A stretch of DNA of 64,000 nt from CAVZCK01 sp963798805 (GCA_963798805.1 CAWCVC010000010.1:1364001-1428000); one strand, 5' to 3'; numbered from the stretch's first letter, positions 50,960 to 61,159 are shown. The notes: generated from the letters alone by a model not told the origin. Program-made: numbers and translations.

Positions 50960-51943
50960 TTACAGGCTCGGCGTGCGCTGGTATGGCGCGTCGAAATTCA
51001 GCTCCGGCCCGTCCGGGACGATCCCCGTCGGATTGATGTGCCGGTGCGAGCCGTAATAGTGATGCTTGATATGGTCGAGGCTCACGGTGCCGCGGACGCC
51101 GGGATATTGGTAAAGCTCGCGCACATAGTTGGACATCGCCGGATAGTCCTCGATGCGGCGCTTATTGCATTTGAAATGGCTGTAATAGACGGCGTCGAAT
51201 CGGATCAGCGTGGTGAACAGTCGCCAATCGGCCTCGGTCAGGGTGTCGCCGGCCAGATAGAGCTGATAGATCAGCTTCTGCTCCATCCAGTCGAGCGCGT
51301 CGAAGACCGCCGCATACGCGTCGTCATAAGCGTCCTGGGCGGTGGCGAAGCCGGCCTTGTAGACACCGTTATTGACGTCGTTATAGACGCGGTCATTGAC
51401 GGCGCCGATCTCTTCGCGAAGCGCGAGGGGATAGAAGTCCGCAGGGGCTGCGCCGACACCATCGAAAGCGCTGTTGAGCATCCGGATGATCTCGGAGGAT
51501 TCGTTGGAGACGATCGTCTCCCGCTGTTTGTCCCAGAGCACCGGCACGGTCACGCGGCCGGTATAATCGGGCTTCGCCTTCTGATAGATCTCGTAAAGCC
51601 GGCCCGCACCGTTAACGCGGTCGCCCGTAGCGCCGGGGAAATCCGTCGCGAAGGTCCAGCCCTGCTCGCGCATATAGGGATGCACGACATCGGCGCTGAT
51701 CATGTCGTCCAGGCCCTTCAACGCCCGAAAGATCAGCGTCCGATGCGCCCAGGGACAGGCAAGCGAGACATAAAGATGATACCGCCCCGGCTCGGCCTTG
51801 AAGCCGCCGATGCCGGTCGGCCCGGCGCTGCCGTCGGGGGTGATCCAGTTGCGGAACGCGGACTCGCTGCGCTTGAACCGGCCGCCCGTCGATCTCGTGT
51901 CGTACCAGTCATCGCGCCAGACGCCATCTACCAATTGCCCCAT
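50960..51943 (-). CDS. glutathionyl-hydroquinone reductase-like GST (Xi class, YqjG)
   Basis: A 327-residue glutathione S-transferase of the Omega/Xi type. The N-terminus has the Xi signature: RSTGGRFKRSESAFRNWITPDG, then YHLYVSLACPWAHRTLIFRAL with the catalytic Cys of CPWAH. The C-terminal helical domain has LYLAGDTLTEADWRLFTTLIRFDAVY and RRIEDYPAMSNYVRELYQYPG. Enzymes of this class reduce glutathionyl-hydroquinones. ATG 51943 precedes the conserved MGQLVDGVW; the longer frame to 51994 is unlikely. It converges on the Nudix gene. Confidence 0.92.
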   Translation of the reverse strand: MGQLVDGVWRDDWYDTRSTGGRFKRSESAFRNWITPDGSAGPTGIGGFKAEPGRYHLYVSLACPWAHRTLIFRALKGLDDMISADVVHPYMREQGWTFATDFPGATGDRVNGAGRLYEIYQKAKPDYTGRVTVPVLWDKQRETIVSNESSEIIRMLNSAFDGVGAAPADFYPLALREEIGAVNDRVYNDVNNGVYKAGFATAQDAYDDAYAAVFDALDWMEQKLIYQLYLAGDTLTEADWRLFTTLIRFDAVYYSHFKCNKRRIEDYPAMSNYVRELYQYPGVRGTVSLDHIKHHYYGSHRHINPTGIVPDGPELNFDAPYQRTPSL

Positions 51944-52227
51944 CTTCAATCCTCTTCCGTCACGATCGAAATGCCGGCCGCGATTCCTCATCAAGCTCTA
52001 GACGGCGGCTCACGCTCATGATATGGCGCCTGCACCATGACGAGAAAACCAGCTTCTCAGATCAAAGTTGCGGTGCTTCTGCGCCGACGACGCCCGAGCC
52101 AGCGCCAGATTTCGCGGCTCGGCAGGTTCGTAATGGCTGAGGGGCAAGCTTAGCGCCCCCGATATCGCAGCCCGCCTGTCCGTGGCCTTTTCTTCCAAGA
52201 CTGACGACACGGGAACAGGCAGTGACA

Positions 52228-52752
52228 ATGCATTCCAGCGCCATGATCCGGCCGCAAGCGCCGGGCGACACCGCAGCAATCGACGCCTTGCATGAAGAGG
52301 CTTTCGGCCCCGGCCGCTTCGCGCGCACGGCTTTTCGGGTCCGCGAGGCGGCGACGCGCCCACCGATGATCGCGCTGACCACCTGGATCGGCGAGGAGCT
52401 TGTCGGCGCCATTCAGCTCAGCGCTATCACCATCGGCGGCAAGCGCGGCGCCATGCTGCTCGGGCCGCTGGCGATCGCTCCTGCCTTCAAGAACAAGGGA
52501 CACGGGCTGAGTCTGATGAAGGCGGGCCTCCAGGAGGCCGAGGCGCTCGGCTTCCGGCTCGTAGTGCTCGTAGGAGATCTGCCCTATTACCAGCGCGCCG
52601 GCTTCCGGATCATTCCGCCGGAGCAGATCACCCTGCCCGGCCCGGTCGATCCGGCGCGGTTCCTTGCCGCCGAGCTGACGGCGGGCGCGCTCCTGGAATT
52701 CTCCGGGCTGGTCGCGGCGGACAATGCTCCGCCAGACGTTAGAGCCAGATGA
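52228..52752 (+). CDS. GNAT-family N-acetyltransferase
   Basis: A 174-residue acetyltransferase of the YhbS-like type. Acetyl-CoA-binding motif A is readable at about 74-100 as LGPLAIAPAFKNKGHGLSLM, and the later segment LGDLPYYQRAGFRIIPPEQ (here VGDLPYYQRAGF) is the family's substrate strand. It would move an acetyl group to an amine; the substrate is unknown. In-frame GTG 52222 and ATG 52228 are both possible starts. It is divergent from the GST gene. Confidence 0.85.
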   Translation: MHSSAMIRPQAPGDTAAIDALHEEAFGPGRFARTAFRVREAATRPPMIALTTWIGEELVGAIQLSAITIGGKRGAMLLGPLAIAPAFKNKGHGLSLMKAGLQEAEALGFRLVVLVGDLPYYQRAGFRIIPPEQITLPGPVDPARFLAAELTAGALLEFSGLVAADNAPPDVRAR

Positions 52753-52832
52753 GTTGAGGGTCGCATTGCGGACGGACCGCCTCTCCCTGCGAAGAGGTAG
52801 GCGAAGAAAAGGGAAGATCTGGGCGAGCTGTC

Positions 52833-52862
52833 GTCCCGGACGGCCGGAGGCCGGGCCGGGAC
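52833..52862. repeat. GC-rich REP-like hairpin
   Basis: GTCCCGG (52833-52839) pairs with CCGGGAC (52856-52862), and an inner CCGG-AGG-CCGG stem lies in the centre. The form resembles rhizobial GTCCCGGxCGGCC... repeats. It lies in the 259-bp gap between convergent genes, where no other feature is supported. Confidence 0.6.
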
Positions 52863-53011
52863 CCAATCCAGCTATCGGCGAATTTGTGCCTTGCGGTGAA
52901 ACCAATAGGCCGGCTCAAGGCCGGGGCGACGTCCGGATAATTTGGGAGCTTATCATCCCAAAGCACCGAACTCTCTGACTGGCGAGTCACGCCAAGCCAT
53001 GTCATCGCGCT

Positions 53012-55108
53012 TTAGCGGCTCTCGCGGAACCAGGTCAACATGATCAGGCCGATGAACAGCGCCAGCGCCAAGAAACCGGCGAGGAGCGGCGTGTATTTGA
53101 CGCCGCGCACGACATAGGCCTCGCGGTCCTTCAGCCCAAGCCAGTTCTGGCCGTAATAGCGCGTCGCCGATTGCAGCATGGTCAGGCGCGGCAGGTCATG
53201 GGCGGCCGCGCCATTCGTGCCGCCCATCCAGAACTGGCCGCCGCCGGTCGCATCGGTCACCGGACGCAGCGGCTCATCCGTCGCCGCCACCTTGGTGAAC
53301 TCGCGGCTGTTGTCGTTGCCGACCAGCGCGACAGCGTTCAGGCCGTCCATCGCGACCTTGTGCAGCCCCGGCTCGGTCGCCTGGTAACGGCCGCGCCAGA
53401 TCCCCGGTCCCGCCTTTTCCATCGGCACGGTCACGGTCTGGTCGGTCGGCGTGGTGATCGTAGCGCTGTCGACATCATCCTTCATGCTGCGGCGCTCGAC
53501 AACGATGCTCTGTCGGTCGGCGGTCGCCTTCAGGAACTCTTCCTCGAGATCGGGCTCTTTCATCAGCCAGTGCGACAGACGGCGGAGCAGATCCGAATAG
53601 GGACCGCCGCCCTCATAGCCGCGGGCCCAAAGCCAGACATGATCGGAGAGGAACGTCGCCACACGGCCCTTGCCGCGGCGCGACAGCACCAGAAGCGGCG
53701 AGTTGTCGGGCCCGTTCATCACGACGGTGCCTTCTCGCGCCGAGGACTCAACCAGGCGGAACCAGCGGCCCCAATGCGGCTTGCCGTCGGGCGTCGTGTT
53801 CTCGCCGGGCAGGCCCGCAGTGACCGGATGGCGCTCGCCGATCTGCGTCACCGTCGGCCGGAAGGGCTGCTCGATGACGCGCCCGGTCGGCTGAGCCGGG
53901 AGAATATCGCCAAGCGGCGTGCGGAACAGGCTGACATCGGAGGCATAATCTGCCCCGGCCGCGACCAGCACGGCGCCGCCGTCCTCGACATAGCGCGCGA
54001 CATTATCGAGATAGATGAGCGGCAGCACGCCGCGCCGCTGATAACGGTCAAAGATGATCAGATCAAATTGCGACAGCTTCTCCGAGAACAGCTCGCGGGT
54101 CGGGAAGGCGATCAGCGAAAGCTGGTTGATCGGAGTCCCGTCCTGTTTCTCCGGCGGTCGCAGAATGGTGAAATGCACGAGATCGACGGCGGCGTCGGAG
54201 CGCAAGAGATTGCGCCAGGTGCGCTCGCCGGCATGCGGCTCGCCCGAGACCAGGAGCACGCGCAGATTTTCGCGCACGCCCTCGGCTTGCAGCGCCACCC
54301 GGTTATTGGCCAGCGTCAGCTCGCCGGGCTGGCCGGCAAGCTCGACCTCCATGAGCGTCGTGCCCGCATGCGGAAACGGAAACGGCAAACGCACGGTCTG
54401 CCCGAACGGCACCGTCAGCGTCTCCTCGGTCTGATCGGCGCGCCGGACCTTCAGCACGGCGGGCGGGCCGGATGCCGGATCCTTGCGGTTCGTCACCGGG
54501 CGCAGCTCGACGGTCTGCTCGCTGCCGACGAGGCCGAAGCGCGGCGCCGAGATGACCTCGAGGCGGTTGTCGAACTCGTTCGGCGTGCCGACGATCAGCG
54601 AATGGACGGGCGCATCGAAGCCGAGCTTCTTCACATCCGTGGGAACGTCATGGATCTGACCGTCGGTGATCATGACGACCCCGGCGAGGCGCTCGGAGGG
54701 GACATCCGAGAGAGCACGATCGAGGTCGGCGAAGAGCGTGGTTTCCTCGGCGGCCGAGCTGGCGCCGCCCGAGCTTTCGACCCAGCGGACCTCGAGATGG
54801 TCGAGCGAGCCGAACCGCTTGGCCAGCTCCGTGCGGATGGCTGCGGTGCGTTGCTCGCGGCCGGCGATGCGCTGGCTGGCGCTCTTGTCGACGACGACGA
54901 CGGCAATGTTGGAGAGCGGCTCGCGTTCCTCTTCCTTGAAGTTCGGATTGGCGAGAGCGACGATCAGCAGGGCAAGGCTTGCCGCACGCAGCAATGCTCC
55001 GCGCCGCCCGCGCCAGATCAGCACCAGCGCGATCAGCAGCGCGATGATGGTCGCGCCGACCAGATAAGGGACCGGCACGAAGGGTAGAAACTCGATGGAC
55101 CAGTTCAT
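53012..55108 (-). CDS. large membrane protein with VWA-like and amidotransferase-like domains
   Basis: A 698-residue protein with two N-terminal hydrophobic segments (VGATIIALLIALVLIW and LLRAASLALLIVALANP) and one at the C-terminus (LLAGFLALALFIGLIMLTWF). Between them is a large periplasmic or cytosolic region. The first part is a von Willebrand A-like fold with a DxSxS-type MIDAS motif (VVVVDKSASQRI) and VMITDGQIHDVP. A later part looks like a class I glutamine amidotransferase-like domain without catalytic residues (FDLIIFDRYQRRGVLPLIY). It is the last gene of the MoxR-DUF58-BatA operon, the classical order for this family. Possibly a complex subunit for envelope or metal insertion; function unknown. 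Confidence 0.8.
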   Translation of the reverse strand: MNWSIEFLPFVPVPYLVGATIIALLIALVLIWRGRRGALLRAASLALLIVALANPNFKEEEREPLSNIAVVVVDKSASQRIAGREQRTAAIRTELAKRFGSLDHLEVRWVESSGGASSAAEETTLFADLDRALSDVPSERLAGVVMITDGQIHDVPTDVKKLGFDAPVHSLIVGTPNEFDNRLEVISAPRFGLVGSEQTVELRPVTNRKDPASGPPAVLKVRRADQTEETLTVPFGQTVRLPFPFPHAGTTLMEVELAGQPGELTLANNRVALQAEGVRENLRVLLVSGEPHAGERTWRNLLRSDAAVDLVHFTILRPPEKQDGTPINQLSLIAFPTRELFSEKLSQFDLIIFDRYQRRGVLPLIYLDNVARYVEDGGAVLVAAGADYASDVSLFRTPLGDILPAQPTGRVIEQPFRPTVTQIGERHPVTAGLPGENTTPDGKPHWGRWFRLVESSAREGTVVMNGPDNSPLLVLSRRGKGRVATFLSDHVWLWARGYEGGGPYSDLLRRLSHWLMKEPDLEEEFLKATADRQSIVVERRSMKDDVDSATITTPTDQTVTVPMEKAGPGIWRGRYQATEPGLHKVAMDGLNAVALVGNDNSREFTKVAATDEPLRPVTDATGGGQFWMGGTNGAAAHDLPRLTMLQSATRYYGQNWLGLKDREAYVVRGVKYTPLLAGFLALALFIGLIMLTWFRESR

Positions 55109-55117
55109 AAGGCGCCT

Positions 55118-56944
55118 TTACTGACCGAGCCGTTCGAGCAGAGCAGGAACGTGGACCTGATCGGCCTTGTAGTTGCCCGTCAGCGCATACATGACGATGT
55201 TGATGCCCGCCCGGAACGCCATTTCGCGCTGCACCTCGCCGCCGGGCACACAGGCATAAAGCGAGCGCCCGTCGGCGTCGATCGCCCAGGCGCCCGCGAA
55301 ATCGTTCGAGGTAATCAGGATCGAGCTGACCCCGTCCGCCTTGAGCGCGCGGCGGCCGTCGGCATCCGGCTCGGTCTGGGCACGCGCTTCGACCCAAAGC
55401 GTGCCGCCATCCCAGCGGCCCGGGAAGTCGTTGAGCAGGTAGAAGGACTTGGTCAGCACATGGCCTTGCGGCACCGGCTCCAGCCGCGGCGTGTCGAGCT
55501 TGCCGATCAGATTGGCGAGGCCCGGAGACTGGCCTGGAGCGCCCGAGCTATAGGTGAGCGGCATCTGGTAATCTTTGGTATCGAAGATGATCATGCCGCC
55601 CTGCTTCATATAGGCGTCGACCTTGGCGAGCGTGGCGTCAGGCAGCGGCTGCGCGTCGGCGCTGACCGGCCAATAGAGCAGCGGAAAGAACACCAGCTCG
55701 TCGCGCTCGACATTGACGCCCATCGGCTCGCCGGGCTCTACGGCGGTGCGCGTCGCAAGCGCGCGGGAGAGCCCTTCGAGGCCCTTCTGGCTGAGATCGT
55801 CTGTTGCCGCATCGCCGGTGATGACATAGGCGAGATGGGTGTTGAGCGAAGCCTTCAAGGCGAAAGTGTCGGCCTCCGGCGAAGGCGCCTGAGCCGCGGC
55901 GGGCCTCGGTGCCAGCATCAGCGCGGCGGCGGAAATGACGATGACGATCCAGGAAGCGGCGGCATGGGTGGCCCGGCGCCGGAACAGGCCTCCCGACATC
56001 ATGATCAGGGTCAGAATTGCATCCACGGCAAAACATCCAAACGCTGCAAGCAGCAGCCAGGGCATCAGAAGCACCGGCTTGCGCGCCTCATAGCTCAGCC
56101 GCTCGGCCCCCAGCTTAACGGGATCGAGCGGACGAAGTTCACTGTCCGGCCGCACGACATTGACGGCGCGCATATGGCCGGGATGTCCGTAAAATCCGGG
56201 CGGATGGCTGGGGCTGGGGCGCACGCTGTCCGGATTGGAGGCGGGAAGGGCGTTGGCTGTGACGGGGGGTGGACCCTGGCGGCCATAACCGTCGAGCGTC
56301 TGCCAGGGGGTGAGAAAGGCCTTGCGGTTCGAGTTGCTGATCACATTCTGGTCCGACGGCGCGCCGCCGCTGCCGTTCGAGGCGGTTTCCGGCGCGCCGC
56401 TCACATTGGACAGCTCGGCGGTGCGCTGCAGCATGTCGACGAACAGGCCGGACATCGGCAGATTGGACCAGTCGGAATTCGCGGTGATGTGGAACAGGAC
56501 CAGCCAGCCGTCGCCGAGCTTCGAGGCGGTCACCAGGGGCGTCCCGTCCTGAAGCCGGGCCCAGATCTGCGTCGACGGCCGCTGTTCGGCGGTCGGATCG
56601 GCGAGCACCTGCCGCTTGACCAGCACGTCGTTCGGGACGGCCAGACCATGATAGGGGCTGGTATCCTCGAAGGGCGCAAGCTTCTGCGGCTCGCGCCAGG
56701 ACAGCGCGCCGCCGAATGTGCGCCCGCCCTCGCGCAGCGGAACCGGCAGCAGCGCGTCACCGCCCTTTTCCAGCCGCGGTCCGGCGAAGCGCAGGAGCAT
56801 GCCGCCCTTCTTCACCCAGTCCGTCAGCCGGGTCTGCGTTTCCCCGACCAGCTGGCCGATATTGGCCAGAATCAGCACGGATGGCTTACGCTCCAGAAGC
56901 GACTCGCTCGCATCATCGACATTGCCGGTCGACGCCACCATCAC
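55118..56944 (-). pseudogene. 3' part of a frameshifted BatA/DUF4159 gene
   Basis: A 608-residue open frame carrying the C-terminal part of the BatA/DUF4159 protein. It has an amidotransferase-like region (VLILANIGQLVGE... LRFAGPRLEKG), a hydrophobic segment (VLLMPWLLLAAFGCFAVDAIL), then a second membrane span and the DUF4159 domain from about residue 350 (FALKASLNTHLAYVI to SFYLLNDFPGRWDGGTLW). No start codon of its own fits: conserved residues FAIISGEERESAQPLLSP continue in this frame upstream of the first ATG (56944), reaching the frame break at about 57045-57063. With the 5' piece it totals 958 codons plus one extra base. It is either an error or an inactivated gene. Confidence 0.75.
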
Positions 56945-57992
56945 CTCGCCATAAGGCGAAAGGGCGCGCTCGATGTAATAGGTCGGCGACAGAAGCGGCT
57001 GAGCCGACTCCCGTTCCTCGCCGGAGATGATGGCGAAGCGGTGCCAGAGGGAACGGGAGTTCGAGCAGGTACACGGCTCCGGCCGAGGCCTCCCGCTCGA
57101 TCTCCAGCCTCGTCACCTGATTGCGCAGCTCCAGCGGCAGGTTGATCTTGACGTCGGTGGATTTCTGCCCGTCGGTCAGGGCGAAGTCGGCGTCGGCGAG
57201 GCGCGCTCCGCGTCCGCTCAACGCCGCGACGGTGCCCACCCGCGGCGCGCCGCCCGGCGAGATCACATGCGCAACGAGGCCGTTCTGCGCATTGGACTGC
57301 CCCGCAAGCCCAAGCGGCTCGCTACCGCGGTCATCCGCGACGATCGAGAACGAGCCGCCGGCGGATATGCCATGCAAGATCGCGGCGAGCGCCTCCGCGG
57401 CACCATCGTCCACGCCGTCGCTGAGCCATATGGTGTCGTAGCCCCTTGTGTCGGGCAAATTCTTGGCCAGCAGCGCCGCGGTTTGGGCGCGGTCGACATC
57501 GTAGGGCATCGGCTCGAGGCTGGTGGCGCGCTCACGCGCCTTGGCCGCGGAAAGCGGCTCGATCGGATTGGCAGAAGCGGGACCTGCTGTCATCACGATG
57601 GTCACGGCCTGACTGTGGCGCTCCGCGCGCTCCAAGATAGATGTCATCATATCCTGGCGCTGCCCCCAGCGGCTAGCCGAGGTCCAGCCATTGTCCACCA
57701 CAAGCAGCAGATTGCCGCTGGAAGACGCCGTCTCGCGCTCGGGGTGAAGCACCGGCCTGGCAAGCGCGAGAATGATCAGCGCGGCGATCAGCATCCGCAG
57801 CGCGGTCAGCCACCAGGGCGTGCGCGACGGCGTTTCCTCTTCGGAGCGCAATCCGAGCAGCAGCCGGATCGGCGGGAAGCGGACCTCCGTCGGGCGCGGC
57901 GGTGTGAACCGCAACAGCCACCAGATCACCGGCAGCGCGATGAGCGCAGTCAAGATGAGCGGTTGCAGAAAGCCGATCATGCCGAAAGTCAT
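56913..57992 (-). pseudogene. 5' part of a frameshifted BatA/DUF4159 gene
   Basis: The N-terminal half of the same protein. The first ~60 residues are the BatA (aerotolerance-type) domain with hydrophobic PLILTALIALPVIWWLLR and MLIAALIILALARPVL, followed by a VWA-like part. The usual MIDAS DxSxS is degenerate here (VVDNGWTSA). Family-like sequence runs to VYLLELPFP, then the frame changes and becomes basic and unrelated (RHHLRRGTGVGSAASVAD...). Removing one base in the CCC-rich stretch at about 57045-57063 restores LWHRFAIISGEER. The start overlaps the DUF58 stop by four bases, and the DUF4159 part follows. Confidence 0.75.
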
Positions 57993-58966
57993 GGCGTACC
58001 TCCCGCGACCGGACGGTCGGGCTTAGGCGCCGCCGGTTTCGCGGCCTGCGCCCGGTAACTCGACGCCTGACCGGACAGATGCGTGTGCAATGCGAGCAGC
58101 GCCTCGCCTGCCGGGCGATCCGTGTGATGCAGAAGGTACGACCATTGGTGACGCCGCGCCAGATCCATGATGGCCTGCTTGTGAGTTTCGAGGCGCTCCT
58201 GATAGGCCTTGCGCAGGTCCTCGGCGCGCCCCGCGATCATACGATCCCGGCTCTCGATTCCGGAGAACTCAATGCGGCCCTGATAGGGAAGGGTTTCTTC
58301 CGCCGGGTCAAGAATCTGGATCAAATGTCCGCGCACGCCCTGTCCAGCAATGTACTCGATCACTTCGGCCAGCGTCTCGGGCGGATCGAGGAAATCGCTG
58401 AACAGCAGGCACTCGGAGAACCGGTTGAGCGGTAGGCGCGGCGGCAAGCTGGAAAACGGCACGCCGCTCCTTTCCTGGCGCGCAAGCGACAGGGCGATCT
58501 TCTGCACCGTCTTGCGTCCCGAGGACGGCGGATCGCCGCCGAGAAGACCGATGCGCTCACCGCCGCCAATGGCCAGTTCGCCGACAGCGAAGGCCAGCAC
58601 CAGCGCGCGATCGCGCTTCGGCTCGGGGGCAAGATGCGAGCGGAACACCATCGAGGGCGAAAGATCGGGCCACAGCCGCAGCGTATGCGCCGCTTCCCAT
58701 TCGCGCTCGCGCACATAGAGATGGTCCGAGCTGGCCGACCGCCGCCAATCGATCGCCGGAGCGCTATCCCCCGTCGCGTAGTGTCGGAACTGCCAGAAAG
58801 TCTCGCCGGGGCCGGCGCGGCGGCGTCCATGAATGCCGTGTGCCACCGTTTGCGCGACACGGCTTGCTTCAACGAGAAGAGCGGGGAGTCTCTTCGCCAG
58901 CGCGTGAGCCGACAACTCCAGATCGTGGGTGGACCTGCCTTCTGCCTGCCCTTTCAATCCCTGCAT
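57989..58966 (-). CDS. DUF58 domain protein of the MoxR/Bat operon
   Basis: A 325-residue protein. The conserved DUF58 block RHYATGDSAPAIDWRRSASSDHLYVREREWE-like segment (here RHYATGDSAPAIDW then YVREREWE) lies at about 65-100. A VWA-like half follows (PSMVFRSHLAPEPKRDRALVLAFA, LLFSDFLDPPETLAEVIEYIAG). There is no membrane segment. It is translated between the moxR-like gene and the BatA gene, overlapping the latter by four bases. The family acts with MoxR ATPases, perhaps as an adaptor for chaperone-like maturation of periplasmic enzymes. Confidence 0.9.
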   Translation of the reverse strand: MQGLKGQAEGRSTHDLELSAHALAKRLPALLVEASRVAQTVAHGIHGRRRAGPGETFWQFRHYATGDSAPAIDWRRSASSDHLYVREREWEAAHTLRLWPDLSPSMVFRSHLAPEPKRDRALVLAFAVGELAIGGGERIGLLGGDPPSSGRKTVQKIALSLARQERSGVPFSSLPPRLPLNRFSECLLFSDFLDPPETLAEVIEYIAGQGVRGHLIQILDPAEETLPYQGRIEFSGIESRDRMIAGRAEDLRKAYQERLETHKQAIMDLARRHQWSYLLHHTDRPAGEALLALHTHLSGQASSYRAQAAKPAAPKPDRPVAGGTP

Positions 58967-58980
58967 CCTTCGAGTGTCAG

Positions 58981-59979
58981 CTACCCGAGTGGCTTGGTCA
59001 AGTTCGCGACGACGTCGCTGATTGCGACATCATCAGCCCTCGCGCCGAAGCTGAGCGCCATACGATGTTTCAGGACCGGCTCGGCTAGGGCGATCACATC
59101 GTCGATCGACGGCGCAAGGCGGCCGTCCATCAATGCGCGCGCCCTCACGGCGAGCATCAGCGCCTGGCTGGCGCGGGGACCGGGGCCCCAGGCCACATAT
59201 TTGTTCACCTGGTCGCCAGCCTCGTTCGTACCGGGGCGCGCCGAGCGGACCAGCCGCAGGATCGCGTCGACGACCTGATCGCCGACTGGGATCTGACGCA
59301 CCAGCCGCTGAATAGCGAGCAATTCCTGTGCCGACAGGATAAGCTGCGGACGGCGCTCTTCGGTTCCAGTGGTGGCGAACAGCATCCGCCGCTCTGCGGT
59401 CACATCCGGATAGCTGACGTCGATCTGCAGGAGGAAGCGGTCGAGCTGGGCTTCGGGGAGCGGATAGGTGCCTTCCTGCTCGAGAGGATTCTGCGTCGCC
59501 AGCACGTGGAAGGGCGAAGGCACGTCATAGCGGTGACCGGCTACCGTGACATGATGCTCTTGCATGGCCTGCAGCAGCGCGGACTGCGTCTTCGGGCTGG
59601 CGCGGTTGATCTCGTCCGCCATCAGAAGCTGGGTGAAGACTGGGCCCTTGATAAAGCGGAAGGAGCGGGAGCCGTTCGGCGTCTCTTCCAGAACCTCCGA
59701 GCCGACGATATCCGACGGCATCAGGTCCGGCGTGAACTGAATACGCTTATTGTCGAGCCCGAGCACGCGGCCCAGCGTCTCGACGAGGCTGGTCTTGGCG
59801 AGCCCAGGCACGCCGATCAAAATCGCGTGACCGCCCGCGAGCAGCGTCACCAGGGACAGATCGATAATGTTCTCTTGGCCGAAGATGACCGCCGAAACGG
59901 CCTCTCTGACACGGGTAATCTTGGCGCTGGCGGCCTCGAGCCGCTCGACGACATCCACTTCAGACTGTGTGAGGGTCAT
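58981..59979 (-). CDS. MoxR-family AAA+ ATPase
   Basis: A 332-residue ATPase. Walker A is LIGVPGLAKTSLVE (GVPGLAKT at about 56-63), Walker B is LLMADEINRASPKTQSALLQAM, sensor 1 is LATQNPLEQEGTYPLPEAQLDRF, and the C-terminal lid follows (GPGPRASQALMLAVRARAL). All motifs are intact. MoxR proteins are chaperone-like ATPases; in methylotrophs MoxR acts in methanol dehydrogenase activation, but this operon context is broader. ATG 59979 is used; the 19-codon extension to 60036 is unlikely. It is the first gene of the operon, divergent from the Nudix gene at 60189. Confidence 0.93.
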   Translation of the reverse strand: MTLTQSEVDVVERLEAASAKITRVREAVSAVIFGQENIIDLSLVTLLAGGHAILIGVPGLAKTSLVETLGRVLGLDNKRIQFTPDLMPSDIVGSEVLEETPNGSRSFRFIKGPVFTQLLMADEINRASPKTQSALLQAMQEHHVTVAGHRYDVPSPFHVLATQNPLEQEGTYPLPEAQLDRFLLQIDVSYPDVTAERRMLFATTGTEERRPQLILSAQELLAIQRLVRQIPVGDQVVDAILRLVRSARPGTNEAGDQVNKYVAWGPGPRASQALMLAVRARALMDGRLAPSIDDVIALAEPVLKHRMALSFGARADDVAISDVVANLTKPLG

Positions 59980-60188
59980 AGTCTCTCGTTCACTCAAACC
60001 GTAAAGCGCCGGGTCCCTTTTTGCTGCGACGCACACCCGTCTCTAGCAACTATCAGGCGAAACCGGGGCGATGTGCAAGCGTCATCTCCGCACATGGTCA
60101 TCGACGCCACACAGCCCAGCCACCGAATGCCGATTTATCAGGCCGTTTCTGTGGCATCGGAGGAATTTCTTGTCTATTTAAAGCTGCA

Positions 60189-60860
60189 ATGGCACTGAGC
60201 ATGGATATGGAACGCGGCACGTTTACGGCAGAGGATTTCACCGAACGGGCCGCAAGCCGCTCGCTACCGCTCAGCAAAGCCGCCGAGCTTGCGGCGAGCA
60301 ACAGCGTGTTCCGCGGCGACCACAATCTAAACCCGGATTTTCTGAAGTCGATGCCGGCCGGCGGCCCCCGACTTGCGAGCGTGCTGATCGGCGTCGTCGA
60401 TCGGGAGCCCGGCGCGACCGTCATCCTCACGCTTAGAGCGGCGCATCTTCCCAATCACGCCGGGCAGATCGCCTTTCCCGGCGGTCGGGTCGAGGAGGGC
60501 GACGCGACCGTCGTCCACGCCGCGCTCCGGGAGGCGGAGGAGGAAATCGGCCTGGCGCCCGAATTCGTCAAGCCGATCGGCCTGCTGGATGCCTATTTGA
60601 CGCGCACCGGCTTTCGTATCATGCCGGTCCTGTCGGTGGTTTCGCCAGGATTTGCGATTGCGCCCGAAGAGAGCGAAGTTGCCGATGTTTTCGAAGTGCC
60701 GCTGGAATTTCTGATGACAGTCGGCAACCATCAGCTTCATTCTCTGGAATGGCAGGGCCGGATGCGTCAATTTTATGCAATGCCCTATGGCGAGCGGTAC
60801 ATTTGGGGCGCAACTGCGGGAATTCTGCGCAGCATGTATGAGAGGCTTTACGCGGAATGA
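60189..60860 (+). CDS. CoA pyrophosphatase-type Nudix hydrolase
   Basis: A 223-residue Nudix protein of the UPF0035/CoAse type. The signature LPNHAGQIAFPGGRVEEGD precedes the Nudix box, which ends REAEEEIGL, and all glutamates are intact. A conserved NxG-type strand IGLLDAYLTRTGFRIMPVL follows. It hydrolyses CoA or oxidised CoA into phosphopantetheine and adenosine 3',5'-bisphosphate. Several in-frame starts are possible (60189, 60201 and 60207); 60189 is used. Its stop overlaps the DUF6111 gene start by four bases. Confidence 0.88.
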   Translation: MALSMDMERGTFTAEDFTERAASRSLPLSKAAELAASNSVFRGDHNLNPDFLKSMPAGGPRLASVLIGVVDREPGATVILTLRAAHLPNHAGQIAFPGGRVEEGDATVVHAALREAEEEIGLAPEFVKPIGLLDAYLTRTGFRIMPVLSVVSPGFAIAPEESEVADVFEVPLEFLMTVGNHQLHSLEWQGRMRQFYAMPYGERYIWGATAGILRSMYERLYAE

Positions 60861-61159
60861 TCAGGATCATCCTCGTCAATCTGCTACTCCTGCTTCTGCC
60901 GCTGATCCTGTATTTCGGATACATCTACTTCCGCAACCGGCAGACGCCCAACCAGCAGATTCTGGGCGACGCGCCGATCTTCTGGCTTCTGGCCGGCGGC
61001 GCGGGGCTGATGCTGATTGCGCTCATCGCCTTGGGGCAGTGGGAGGTCGGAGATCCCACCGGCAAATATGTTCCGCCGCATGTCGAGGACGGCGTCGTCG
61101 TACCGGGTCATATCGAGCACTCTCAGGAACACTCCGAAGCCAACCGAAATGCCCACTAA
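60857..61159 (+). CDS. small two-helix membrane protein (DUF6111-like)
   Basis: A 100-residue protein with two hydrophobic helices (IILVNLLLLLLPLILYFGYIY and IFWLLAGGAGLMLIALIAL) separated by a short polar loop, followed by a ~35-residue soluble tail (GKYVPPHVEDGVVVPGHIE). It resembles the DUF6111 family, always found between a CoA pyrophosphatase and the CCA-adding enzyme in this order. It overlaps the Nudix gene by four bases and the CCA gene by 11 bases. Confidence 0.8.
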   Translation: MIRIILVNLLLLLLPLILYFGYIYFRNRQTPNQQILGDAPIFWLLAGGAGLMLIALIALGQWEVGDPTGKYVPPHVEDGVVVPGHIEHSQEHSEANRNAH

